DNA of 64,000 bases, taken from Pycnococcus provasolii (taxonomy: Eukaryota; Chlorophyta; Pseudoscourfieldiophyceae; Pseudoscourfieldiales). Shown here in pieces: positions 1 to 9,174 of the stretch. Under the pieces are notes generated by a model. The model searched no databases. It saw only the letters and a list, made by a program, of their open reading frames with translations, and was not told where the DNA came from. Position 1 is the first letter of the stretch, and each line of letters begins with the position of its first letter. The stretch covers positions 496,001 through 560,000 of the forward strand of contig CP150554.1 in NCBI GenBank assembly GCA_049487715.1, given 5' to 3'. Both the position numbers and the translations under genes were made by a program.

Positions 1-2199
1 CTGGCGAGCCTGTGCCACTGGTGGGTGAGCTCGAAGAGCGAGCATCTCCGTGGAACGGCCGCATCCGCGGCGTACCGGCTTTGCAAGTGTGCGCCCGTTC
101 GTGCCACCCCACCCACAGATGCGAGCTCGGCTGGAGATGCGAGCGTTGCTGGATCAGGGGTGGCGGAGGCGTTCGACGACGTGCTGCCGCCCCCGGGAGC
201 GTTGAGCATGCACGCGGCTTTGGCGCTCGTCATCGAGCGCGTGACGCCGAGCCGCCTCGCGGCATTCATTGGCGGCGGTGCCAATGCCGGTGGGTCGAAG
301 GGCCAGCAGGCTGCGCTGAACTTGATCGTGATGGCACTCACGGTGGACATTACTCACGGCCCTCGCTCGCCCGATGGCTCGGAGCCGTCATCTCGCGAGG
401 GCGTGTCTGTGAGCGGCGGTATTAGCTCCCGGCTAGCGAGCACTATGCTCAAGCATGACGTGGATGCTGTTTGCAACGGCCTGATTCGCGCCCTGCACGA
501 AGGCTCGGCGCCCGTCTCTCGAGGCAAGGCGTGCTATGCTATGCTTTCGCTGATGCTTTGGTCACGACAGTGGTGGACGAATGGTCTTGGTCGCACGAGA
601 GCCGCTGCCGCGGTAGAGAAAGCGCATCGCGATGCGTGCTCCTCGGGTGACGACTACCTCGTCGAAGCATGTCTACAGTTCCGCCGCGCAATGGGATCCT
701 CCGTGCAACGTGCCGTCTCCGATGCGGCTAACGATGCGGCCACACTGGTCGCATCGCCATCGTCGTCCGCCCATAACGGCGCGGCAAGCAGCCTCGCGTC
801 GCACTGCGCGTTCATTGGCAGTGCCGCGGCGCTCATGGAGCTCTCGTTCCACCGCCAGGCAATTCTCAGCGACGCCTTCTTCGCCAGCCTTGGGCGTGCA
901 CTCGGCATCACGTGCGGCGTGAGCGGAGCGGATGGCTCGGCATCCACCGCGGTGCCACGGGCATCCTTTGCAAGCCAGGCTAGCCTGAGGGAGAGTCTCC
1001 TCCATCTGACGGAGAGCATCTTTCAGAGCCGCGCCAGCCTTCTCGATAATTGGGAGGGTACACTGCGTCACGTGCTGCCGGTGCTCTGCGATGCGACGTC
1101 GACGGGTTGTGGTGCGGATGCGGATGCCTCCTTCACTTGCCTGAAGTGCACGTGTGACTGTCTGCTGACGTGTCTCACCGAGCCGCGCATTTACCGCCGT
1201 CGCGCGACGACCCCTCGCAGTGGTGGAAGTCGCGCCGACGCCGCGGCTGCCGCGGCGGCGTTGGATTCGGAGGACACATCTGGCCAAGCGACTCCAGGAG
1301 CTGCGGGGGCTGGAACCGGCATGGTCAATGCGCTGCTCAGCGAGCGTTTCGTGCCAATGCTGTATCACCTGCTGTCGGGTTGCGAGGAGCCTGTCCCTCT
1401 GTACGCGCTGAAATTGTATGGCGCGGCTGTGGACGCCGACGCCGCCTTTGCGTCGGAGGCGGCGGGCCACGGTCTCGTTCCTCTTCTTCTCTCCTTCCTC
1501 GAGCTGGACCACCAGAACAACAACGTGCACAACGTGAAGCTCTGCCGTGCTTGCCTTCGTCCGGAGAATGCAACGTGCACGGACGATATGCTGGTATCCG
1601 GCGCTGCATGCACCCGCGTGTCGCGCGTGCTCTGCTACGCCTTTGACAACGCCGTCGAGCCATTCCTAGAGCCGGCGGTTGGTTGCGTGGTGTGCCTGCT
1701 TCGCCGCGAGGCGATTGCGGTAGAGGAGGGAGCGTCGGCCCTTCCGATGAAGCGAACGCTGCTCGAGCATGGCGGCGTAGATGCACTCGTGAGCCTTTGC
1801 GGGCATCCTGACGCGGCGTGCGCCTCCGAGGCAAGTGCCGCGCTGGAGATTGTCTGTACGCCCGCCGGCAACGATTCAGACAGCACGGCGGCGGCGGTGG
1901 CACTCTTCGACGGCGTTGCGCATGATGCGGAAGCTCGCGCGCGCGTGACGGAGGTGCTCAGCCTGGCGCTGGAGGTTGGCCCCGACGGCAACGCGGCTGC
2001 ACATCACGTGGCTGTGGCAGGCTTAGTGCGCGCTCTGGCTTCCAGCGCGCGTACGGACAATAGCACCCGCGCTGGAGGCGGCGTTAGCGGCGGCAACCTG
2101 CGTGAGCTCATCAACATGTTGACGGCGCTAAGCAAGCAAGCTCGCCAAGCGGACCTCGCGGAGGCGAGTCTTGCGGCGCTTTCGCATATTGTTGCGTAG
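1..2199 (+). CDS. ARM/HEAT-repeat-like protein, 3' part (5' end outside window)
   Basis: The reading frame is open from base 1 to the TAG at 2197-2199, giving at least 732 residues. The first Met-like codon in the window (GTG at 25) is not a start, since the frame continues upstream, so this is a C-terminal fragment. The protein is rich in Ala, Leu, Ser and Cys and forms successive amphipathic helices, as in an armadillo/HEAT solenoid. The clearest stretch is around residues 560-640, where a segment reading LLEHGGVDALVSLC is followed by an alanine-rich helix. No catalytic motif is visible. Large ARM-repeat C-termini occur in ULK4/FUSED-type kinases and ciliary ARM proteins, but that link is a guess and the kinase half would lie outside the window. 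It converges with the next gene, 131 bp apart. The coding assignment is firm and the family weak. Confidence 0.7.
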   Translation: MASLCHWWVSSKSEHLRGTAASAAYRLCKCAPVRATPPTDASSAGDASVAGSGVAEAFDDVLPPPGALSMHAALALVIERVTPSRLAAFIGGGANAGGSKGQQAALNLIVMALTVDITHGPRSPDGSEPSSREGVSVSGGISSRLASTMLKHDVDAVCNGLIRALHEGSAPVSRGKACYAMLSLMLWSRQWWTNGLGRTRAAAAVEKAHRDACSSGDDYLVEACLQFRRAMGSSVQRAVSDAANDAATLVASPSSSAHNGAASSLASHCAFIGSAAALMELSFHRQAILSDAFFASLGRALGITCGVSGADGSASTAVPRASFASQASLRESLLHLTESIFQSRASLLDNWEGTLRHVLPVLCDATSTGCGADADASFTCLKCTCDCLLTCLTEPRIYRRRATTPRSGGSRADAAAAAAALDSEDTSGQATPGAAGAGTGMVNALLSERFVPMLYHLLSGCEEPVPLYALKLYGAAVDADAAFASEAAGHGLVPLLLSFLELDHQNNNVHNVKLCRACLRPENATCTDDMLVSGAACTRVSRVLCYAFDNAVEPFLEPAVGCVVCLLRREAIAVEEGASALPMKRTLLEHGGVDALVSLCGHPDAACASEASAALEIVCTPAGNDSDSTAAAVALFDGVAHDAEARARVTEVLSLALEVGPDGNAAAHHVAVAGLVRALASSARTDNSTRAGGGVSGGNLRELINMLTALSKQARQADLAEASLAALSHIVA

Positions 2200-2330
2200 A
2201 ACACATATATTTTGACACTCCCTTGTAAGACGACTTTGAGAGATTCGAAAAAACAAACAACAACAACATAAAAACCAAATAAGGTAAGCAGGCGAATCGA
2301 AACTCCTTCCTATTAAAAAACAATATCGTC

Positions 2331-3122
2331 TTAGAAAAGACCTGTTTGTCCGAAACCGGTACTACCGCGAGACCAGGTGGAACCACCACCCCAAGCGTCG
2401 GCGCGGCTTTGCATGACTGCTGCACCCACGCCTGGCAGTGCGGCGACGGCGCTGGGTCTTCCGAGCTCCTCTCGCATGCCCATGGACGGGTTGACAGGAG
2501 ACAGCGCGGTCGCTCTTGCACCTTTCAGACCCCTCGGGGTTTCCGCAAAGGAGACGTTCTTCGACGGCGAGTCCATCACTGTCGGCGATGGGGCGCGCAG
2601 CGCGCTGCTCGCTGGCTCCTTGCGCGGGCTTTTGTAAAGCGGCGGCGGCCGCTGCACGACCACGGGCAGGTCAGGGGGAGCCCTTTTCGGCGACGCCAGC
2701 GGCAGCGGCGGCGTCGACGCGGCGGGCGGCGCGTCATAGCGGAACCCTCGTCCGATGTGCTTCATGTTCACCGGCTGCGGCGGAGCCGGCTTGCTGTAGA
2801 TGCGCGCCTCTGCTGGCATCATGCCCCCTGGCCGTGGCAGCGTGCTGACGAGCGCGTCGTACTTCTTGGCAGTTGTAAGAAAGTTGGAAATCTGTGCTTG
2901 CGGTGTGCTCGGCGCGAATCCGCTCGCCGTTTGCCATGGTGCCTTCCACGCCGGACTTCCCGGTGCGCGGTGCTTGGTCGTCACGACGGGGTCGAGCACG
3001 CTTCCTACCACGGTGCTGTCGACTGTGCTGTAGCACTTGCGCCTGAGCACCCACCTCGGCTGCGCGGTAACTTTGAACCTCTCGGCGCCGGCGAGCGCGG
3101 AGTTGTTGTCAAACTTTCTCAT
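2331..3122 (-). CDS. Hypothetical Pro/Ser-rich basic protein
   Basis: 263 residues from ATG at 3122 to TAA at 2331-2333. A GTG one codon earlier is not used here as the start. The N-terminal third (MRKFDNNSALAGAERFKV and following) is basic and compositionally normal. The middle is Pro-rich (about residues 110-160), and the C-terminus is Ser/Gly-rich and ends with a GSTGFGQTGLF-like tail. No signal peptide, membrane segment or enzyme motif is seen. Length, GC-rich codon use and the absence of low-complexity bias in the first 100 residues support a real gene. Small basic proteins with scattered short Pro motifs are common among axonemal and cytoskeletal proteins, but nothing here proves that role. 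I do not recognise the family. Confidence 0.6.
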   Translation of the reverse strand: MRKFDNNSALAGAERFKVTAQPRWVLRRKCYSTVDSTVVGSVLDPVVTTKHRAPGSPAWKAPWQTASGFAPSTPQAQISNFLTTAKKYDALVSTLPRPGGMMPAEARIYSKPAPPQPVNMKHIGRGFRYDAPPAASTPPLPLASPKRAPPDLPVVVQRPPPLYKSPRKEPASSALRAPSPTVMDSPSKNVSFAETPRGLKGARATALSPVNPSMGMREELGRPSAVAALPGVGAAVMQSRADAWGGGSTWSRGSTGFGQTGLF

Positions 3123-4190
3123 CACACGACTTAGTACTTAGAACGACTTAAGGCTTAAGGTTGCCCAGGGTGATATGGAGCTTATTAGTGGTGCGAAAAA
3201 TAGAACTACGATAGGGATGGGCCGGGCCGAGTCCACACTGGGTCCCACTAATAATACCCTTAATTTTGCTTGCTTGGCGAAGTTATACGGAATAGTTTGG
3301 CAAAACCGACTGACTGATGGGTGCTCTTCCTCTGGCCGTCTGGAGGGCCGTCTGGGAGACAATAAGAACTAGTCTAATAACAAAGGCCTGCCCAGTGCCC
3401 AGTGCCCACCTACCTTTAGGAGGATTCCAGGAGCACCTGTTCACCAAAAGGCCGCTGATTCGTGGCTCGTCTCCTCCAGGTGGGGAAGCCTCTTGGCAGC
3501 ACTTGCGAGACAGACAGACGTGTGCAATACTGTGCATTGCATGGCCTTGCCTTGAGCATGGCCTTGAGCATGGCATGGCATTTTGATGTGCAGTGGCTCA
3601 CCCTCCCGGCCTCCAGTTCTCCTTGCTAATAATCTGGCTTTACGGTACTTGGTAGGACAGTTAATCAATCAGAACCCACCTTCCCAAACCTTTATTTTGT
3701 ACGTGGTTCCGAATCCTCCTACCCTTAAGCTTTCCTCCTGTCGTATGTACTTTTAGGTAGAGAACTATTGAGCGGGAACACACGTCTTACCGGGTAACTT
3801 ACTATCGTAGGGTACAGTACTGTACCACCGTGGTTAGGAGTTAGGTCGATCCTGAAAGAAGAGACCTCACTCAGGGAGCAAGACACCCCCCTGGGGCCTG
3901 GGGGTCCGGGGAAGATTAGGGCTAGGGTTAGGTCTAGGGTTACGCGAAAACCCTAACCTATCCCTATTTCCGACTAACCCTAACCCTTTCTGACTTGTAA
4001 CCCTTTTGATCCTTCCTAGAACTATACTTTCTGGGGATCCCTCGTAGGTCTTATTTCCCTTCTGGCGCCTCCTTGTTTTGATTGTGTTGTTCTCCGGCCC
4101 CTCATTTCCTCAGGAGTCAAGTGCTGTTTGGATTCCTGGGGGAGAATATTGCTGTATTTCTCCCCTCCTGTCCGACTCATTTCTGCAGCC
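3123..4190. other. Intergenic region, about 1.07 kb, no gene seen
   Basis: This lower-GC spacer lies between the divergent genes at 2331-3122 and 4191-5069. It holds short imperfect inverted matches (a ttattagtgg motif near 3180 and its complement near 3243), a compact inverted telomere-like block at 3914-3987, and a pyrimidine-rich stretch before the NF-YC start. Open frames here are short and show no family resemblance. Confidence 0.6.
3914..3987. repeat. Interstitial telomere-like block, inverted
   Basis: Degenerate TTAGGG-type units on the G-rich strand (about 3914-3942) are followed, after an 8 bp AT-rich gap, by CCCTAA-type units (about 3948-3987). The two arms therefore face each other. 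The block lies about 200 bp upstream of the NF-YC start codon. It may be a relic of repair or end fusion, or a telobox-like promoter element; the sequence alone cannot tell which. Confidence 0.65.
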
Positions 4191-5069
4191 ATGGAGCAGC
4201 AGCAGCAGCAGCAGCTCGGTGGCTATGGTGTACCCCAGGGGCAGCAGCAGCATGGTGGCCCTCCTCAGGTGGGGGGTGGCATGGGTGGCCCTGGGCTTGG
4301 TATGGGTGGTGGTGCAGGGATGGCACCTCCCCCTGGCTCGTACCCTTCGCAGCTCGCGTCCCACCATCGACAGCAGCTGCAAATGTTCTGGACCCAGCAA
4401 ATGGCTGAGGTGGAGAACGTCGGCGCGGACCCGAACGAATTCAAGAACCACCAACTGCCACTCGCGCGGATAAAGAAAATCATGAAGTCAGACGAGGACG
4501 TGCGCATGATCAGCGCGGAAGCACCCGTGCTGTTCGCAAAGGCGTGCGAGATGTTCATACTCGAGCTCACGCTGCGCTCGTGGATTCACAGTGAGGAGAA
4601 CAAGCGGCGCACGCTGCAGCGCAACGACATTGCCGCGGCGGTGACGAAGACAGACATCTTCGACTTCCTCGTAGACATCGTCCCACGCGACGAGGCGAAG
4701 GAGGGGGAGGGGGCTGAGGGGGATGCACCACCACCGGCACGGCCTGCTGCACCGGGCATGCCAGGTGCCGCGCCGCCGATGGACCCCATGCAGTACCAAG
4801 CACAGCAGTTTGCGTACTTGCAGAGCATGACGCAGGGAGGGCTACCAAATTCCGCGCCGCCGCTCAGCGTAGCTGACGGGTCGGCAGGTGCCATGGCAGG
4901 AGCACTTGGAGGACTTCCAAGGCAGGATATGCTGTACCCCCCACACGGCGCTCGTCCGCCAGGCATGATGATGCCGCCTTTCGCGACGACGGGCTCGTAC
5001 CCCGGCATGCCTCCGATGATGCCAGACGGTTCACACAACATGCACGGACAGCCACCACCGCCGATGTAG
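4191..5069 (+). CDS. NF-YC: NF-YC (HAP5/CBF-C) histone-fold transcription factor subunit
   Basis: 292 residues from ATG 4191 in a strong context (gccatgg). A TTG-started extension upstream is not supported. NF-YC pairs with NF-YB through a histone fold, and the dimer joins NF-YA to bind CCAAT boxes in the nucleus. The conserved core is at about residues 64-168: a helix around [12 protein letters not shown], then [56 protein letters not shown] and [15 protein letters not shown], nearly identical to plant and animal NF-YC. The N-terminus is Gln/Gly/Met-rich and the C-terminus Pro/Met/Gly-rich, as in activation regions of the family. No intron is seen. It converges with the exchanger gene at 5305. 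Confidence 0.97.
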   Translation: MEQQQQQQLGGYGVPQGQQQHGGPPQVGGGMGGPGLGMGGGAGMAPPPGSYPSQLASHHRQQLQMFWTQQMAEVENVGADPNEFKNHQLPLARIKKIMKSDEDVRMISAEAPVLFAKACEMFILELTLRSWIHSEENKRRTLQRNDIAAAVTKTDIFDFLVDIVPRDEAKEGEGAEGDAPPPARPAAPGMPGAAPPMDPMQYQAQQFAYLQSMTQGGLPNSAPPLSVADGSAGAMAGALGGLPRQDMLYPPHGARPPGMMMPPFATTGSYPGMPPMMPDGSHNMHGQPPPPM

Positions 5070-5304
5070 AAAGATCGCGCCACTAAAAGGCAAGTTCAGC
5101 TTGTCAGCTCGTGTGTGCGTGTGTGTGCGTGTATGCCATGTGTGCAAAATGATGCGTCGAAAGGAGTGACGGAGGAGTGTGTGCTGGAGATGAAACTTTT
5201 CTTTTTTCTTTTCATTTCTATTTCTCTCCCTGACTATTGTATTCTTATGGATATGGTTCTCCTCGTCGTTGTTTGTGCAGTCGCTCGCTTACTCACTCAC
5301 TCAC

Positions 5305-7128
5305 TCACTCGAACGGCGGCTTCCACACACCAGTCGTTATCACGAGCGCCTGCGCAATGAAGACAGCATAGAGCACGAAACAACAAGCACCCGCGGCGTG
5401 CGTGAGCGTCCACCGGCTCGCGATGATGATGACGAATAGCAGCACAATCATCAACATGAGAATAAAAACGCTCCAGCCCATGCCCGTGACGTCGACACTA
5501 ACGCTCGCTTGGCGGTATATCGCGCAGTACAGTGCCCACGGGATCGGAAGGCCGACGGAGCTGTCGAATATGTTCGAGCCGATGGAACTGCTCACCGCCA
5601 TATCTCCGTGACCCTTGCGTGCGACAATCACGCTGGTGATGAAATCTGGCGCCGAAGTGCCAATGGCAAGGAATGTGATGCCCATCACTTCGTCGGGAAT
5701 TCCGATGACGTATCCAAACGTCGCGGCAAACCAAACCATCAGGTACGTGATTACCGCAATGTACGCCACGCTGATGACAAAAGTAGCCACGAAGCGGTAG
5801 CGGTACAAGCAGCGACATACACGCCCTCCGCAGCCACCTGCGTCGTCGGCAGCTTGTTGTGGTGGACTGTCGTCAAAATCACCTGCACGTGGTATCGTCG
5901 CCCAGTATATGATCTGCACGGGCCACGTCAAAATGCGCCAGATTAATCCGCATACTTGCCAAAGTCGCGTTGACGCAGTTACCTCCCCATCCGCCGCACT
6001 CAGATTGCTGCTGTTATTGTTATTGTTGTTGATGTTGTCGACGGAAGGCCATAGACTTCGTAGAGGATGAAATGGTGGTGCGTCTTCATCAGACGAACTG
6101 GAGGATGTCTCGATTGCCTCGCTGTCGCGGTCGTCACCACTACGTCCGTCTTCGGAAATCTCGGTGGCGGGGGATGCTGCTGAGCGAAGCGATGTCGAGC
6201 ACCCACCACGGTCTTTTGCTGCACGACGATTCTCCTCCACGTCCTCGTCTTCTTTCACCGCCACAGCAGCGCTTGTCGTTTGTTGTTGTTTGGCGGGCTC
6301 GGCGACTCCATTTGAATCGCGAGGATGAGGGTAACCTGCTGGTGGTGGAACGCCAACGAGGCGTGCCATCTCAGTGGCACTACTGCCGGTGTTGTTATTT
6401 ATGGCCGCCTGGCCTGTCTCCGCGAGCGAAACCGATGGTGTGAGCGTGGGGAGTGGCCCGCAGATGACCGTCGCGACAGTGCCAACGGATTTATTCAGAA
6501 CGCGCACAGGTCGCGGCGTATCACCTCGGCGAGCTGACCTGTCGACACGCCCTCGACATCGCGCAAAACACGTCTTCACCTGCTGATTTCTGCTCATGAA
6601 GACGACGTATGCGACGTACACGGTGAACATGCTGAGCGCCTCGTACCACATGACGCGCCTGTCGACGAACGCGCCGACGAGCGCACCGAGCGAGATGAGA
6701 TAGAAGATGGCATCGCGGACCATCGGCCAAGGGGTGAGCTTCAGCGTTCCCGGCGTGAGCACAGCGCACGCGCCTATGACTGCGAGAACGTTGAAGACAG
6801 CAGACCCAACGATGGTTCCTACGGCGACCCCTGGCCTTCGTCCGAGTGTTCCGATGATGGCTGTCGCGAGTTCGGGTGCGGACCCTCCTGCCGCCATGAG
6901 CGTCGCGCCAGCGACATCGTGCGAGATGCGCAGTGCCTTGGCAGCATCCTCGAGCGCGGGCACGAAGTAGTCGTCGCACACTAACGCGAGTGCAACGAAG
7001 CAGTATAGCATTCCGATGAAGTGTAAAGCGACATAACCGTCAGAGAGCTCATCGAATGTGAATAAGTCGTATGCGAACGAGCCACCAGGGACACGGTATG
7101 GTACATCACCTGGGGTAGATGACGCCAT
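5305..7128 (-). CDS. K+-dependent Na+/Ca2+ exchanger (NCKX/SLC24-like)
   Basis: 607 residues. The start is placed at ATG 7128; a GTG six codons upstream is less likely. The protein exchanges cations across a membrane using two inverted alpha repeats. Alpha-1 lies near residues 75-130, with GGSAPELATAIIGT and then a GSAVFNVLAVIGA helix. Alpha-2 lies near residues 480-530, with GTSAPDFITSVIVARKGHGD followed by MAVSSSIGSNIFD and GLPIPW. The GDMAVSSSIGSN form of alpha-2 is typical of NCKX rather than of CAX or NCX. Several hydrophobic segments flank each repeat. A long hydrophilic loop (about residues 205-400), rich in Ser, Asp, Glu and Asn, separates them and contains runs of Asn and Ser. Substrate preference is inferred from the family. 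The gene is divergent from PEX3. Confidence 0.93.
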   Translation of the reverse strand: MASSTPGDVPYRVPGGSFAYDLFTFDELSDGYVALHFIGMLYCFVALALVCDDYFVPALEDAAKALRISHDVAGATLMAAGGSAPELATAIIGTLGRRPGVAVGTIVGSAVFNVLAVIGACAVLTPGTLKLTPWPMVRDAIFYLISLGALVGAFVDRRVMWYEALSMFTVYVAYVVFMSRNQQVKTCFARCRGRVDRSARRGDTPRPVRVLNKSVGTVATVICGPLPTLTPSVSLAETGQAAINNNTGSSATEMARLVGVPPPAGYPHPRDSNGVAEPAKQQQTTSAAVAVKEDEDVEENRRAAKDRGGCSTSLRSAASPATEISEDGRSGDDRDSEAIETSSSSSDEDAPPFHPLRSLWPSVDNINNNNNNSSNLSAADGEVTASTRLWQVCGLIWRILTWPVQIIYWATIPRAGDFDDSPPQQAADDAGGCGGRVCRCLYRYRFVATFVISVAYIAVITYLMVWFAATFGYVIGIPDEVMGITFLAIGTSAPDFITSVIVARKGHGDMAVSSSIGSNIFDSSVGLPIPWALYCAIYRQASVSVDVTGMGWSVFILMLMIVLLFVIIIASRWTLTHAAGACCFVLYAVFIAQALVITTGVWKPPFE

Positions 7129-7518
7129 AGAAATTATCCCCTCCACAGACCACAGTGCAGTGGGGAGGAAAAGTCACACAAATTAACAGGGCGAGTCGGG
7201 GAGGGCTTCCTACCCTGGGGCTGGGATGCTTCCCCATACCTGGTCTGGTCTATTACTGTAGGGGCAAACGTGGCATCAAGTACCTGGTCTATGGTAGTCG
7301 AATTCCCTTCTACCTATCACCCGGGTAAGTTCTACCTATCCCACGGGCACTGGTCGGAGGAGTCTGGTCGGAGGGAGGATGGGGTGTCCTCGTGATTTGT
7401 GAAACCCCACCAGTTTCAGTTTTCACACCGACCATCAGGGCACACCTCTATCAGTCTCCCCTTTCCTTTCATCTCTCCCCCCCCCGGGCATTATTTGTAG
7501 GCGAACTTCGTCGGAAGA
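7129..7518. promoter_or_regulatory. Divergent promoter region between the exchanger and PEX3
   Basis: This 390 bp spacer separates two outward-facing genes, so it must hold both promoters. It contains short repeated motifs (tacctggtct twice; ctacctatc followed by ccgggtaa or ccacggg) and a pyrimidine tract just before PEX3. No TATA-like element is convincing. No coding potential is seen. Confidence 0.5.
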
Positions 7519-8854
7519 ATGGCGCCCTTGGAAGCTATGCCCGCTCCTGCTCGTCGTCGTCCATGGCAGTGGTCGTCGTCAACGTTCGTTCAGTATGCAG
7601 CCGCACTATCAGCATCAGGAGTAGGGATCTACGCCCTCTACCGCCTTTACACGTCCTACGACCCGCACGACGGGTCCGTCTCCCCGCTCATTCCTGCAAG
7701 AAGAACTCGCGGCGTCGGCGGCGGCGCCCTCTCAAGCGGCGTCTTCGGGGGCAGATAAGGCACACTCAGCCTTGTTAGGGGAAAATTTACCAAGCAACGA
7801 CGCGTCAGGGGGAAACAACTCAGAAGAAGCGAACTTGGACGTCGCGGTGTCGTCGAGATTTCAGGCGGCGATGCGCGTCGCGGCGACCACCGCACTGCCA
7901 TCCACGCTCAACCGCGTGAGGGCGCAAGTCGAGAAAGTTGCGGACACTGCGCCTGTCACGAACGAGCTCATGGCGATGCGAAAAGCAGCCTCCGCAGCCT
8001 CTGCGGAAGGAGCACGCGACCAGGACGCTGTGCGCAGCGAGCAGAGCGCGCGCAAACGCGAGCTCTGGCACGAACTCCTCGTCGTCAGCTTCGCGCGGTG
8101 TGCTGCCAGCCCTTGGCTCGGCGCGCTCGCCTTGATGCTGACACGTACCACGCTCGCGGCACTTGGAAGGCACGAGGTTCTGCAGGCAAACCTGCTCGAC
8201 GGTGGTGACAACGAAGACGACGACGACGACGACGAGGATGGCTTTCATGCTGCTGCAGGGAACGGAACCGCCGTGGACACGACGTGTGACCGCAAGTTCC
8301 TCGACGACGCTGTGGCACACCTGCAGAACGTGGGCGTGTCGAAGATGATGCAAGTGGCCACCGAGTCAGCACGCGCGGCTCTCAGCGGCGTCGCGCTCGA
8401 TACCCCGATCGACGCGCCAACCCTCCGCGCGCTGCTTGGCAGCGTGCACGCCGGCATCGAGGCGCGCGTCATGGCAGGTGGGGGCTGGCGCTCGTATGTG
8501 CTTCCGCCAACCTCCACGCGCAAGCCGCCGACGTACGCCGATATTGCCACATCAGCGCCGCCGGCGTCGGCGCCGGCGCCGCCCGAGGGGTCCGCGGAGT
8601 CACGCTGCCAACGCGCCTTCGAGTCGCCGCTCTTTTCGGATGCCATGCGCGCCGCGGCCGCGCCGCTCACGGCGAGCGCTGGGGATGCCGTCATTATGGG
8701 CATGGCGGGTGGCGCCATGCCTCTCGCGAAGCTTGTCGCGAGCGTAGCCGCGGCACCCGCGCGGTGTCTCGTGCACGCCGGTGGCGGGTACGACGACGCG
8801 GCGGAGTGCAGAGAGGTGGATGCGCTCGTCTGCGCATGTTTTGCAAGCCTGTAA
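7519..8854 (+). CDS. PEX3: Peroxisome biogenesis factor PEX3, with an internal frame break
   Basis: PEX3 is the peroxisomal membrane anchor for PEX19 and helps insert membrane proteins. ATG 7519 opens a frame encoding a basic N-terminus and a membrane segment ending GVGIYALYRLYTSYD, as in plant PEX3 (SGYLLYKLYNSH). That frame ends at 7758. The rest lies in the +1 frame and runs to TAA 8852-8854. It begins around 7690 with LQEELAASAAAPSQ, continues through SSRFQAAMRVAATTALPSTL, and reaches LWHELLVVSFARCAASPWLG, which matches the PEX3 block LWDELKILSFTR. An Asp-rich loop (about 8213-8240) follows. The switch falls between about 7660 and 7690, and none of the GT-AG pairs I tested there restores frame. 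A one-base excess or an unusual splice is likely. Identity is good and integrity is in doubt. Confidence 0.82.
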
Positions 8855-8868
8855 CATAATACTTTTTT

Positions 8869-9125
8869 CCTGAGATGCCTCATTCAGTAGACTAATGTAG
8901 TGCACTTCACTTTGTCCAACAGTCGTCCATTCACACCATTCACATTCACACCATTCAGCCCTTTCAGCAGCGCGGTTTTGTACATCACGCTGGTTTCGAA
9001 GCAACCTTAGACCGCATTTCGCTAGCGTAGAGCTCCACTTGCGCTTGTTGTCGCTGTTATCGTCGCCATCTCCACCAACCGTGCGTCAACACGATGACTC
9101 AAGGTTTGCGTTTACTACTACTTTT
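8869..9125 (+). repeat. Dispersed 3'-gene-end element, copy A
   Basis: The copy starts 14 bp after the PEX3 stop codon with cctgagatgcctcattcag and runs in the PEX3 sense. Shared landmarks in order are a tttgtcca motif, ccattcacaccattcac, cattcagcc, a segment reading ccaccaaccgtgcgtcaac, and a tactactact end. It aligns with copies at 24395-24509, 29505-29812 and 39655-39996. This copy lacks the final 80 or so bases of copies C and D and is the more diverged in its middle. Confidence 0.75.
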
Positions 9126-9174
9126 TTCTTCATAAAATTACGGTGGGATGAATTACTCACGGAATAAAAAGCAA

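Noticed and set aside
3914-3987. True chromosome end
   Set aside because: Genes continue on both sides and the tract is short and inverted, so it is interstitial.
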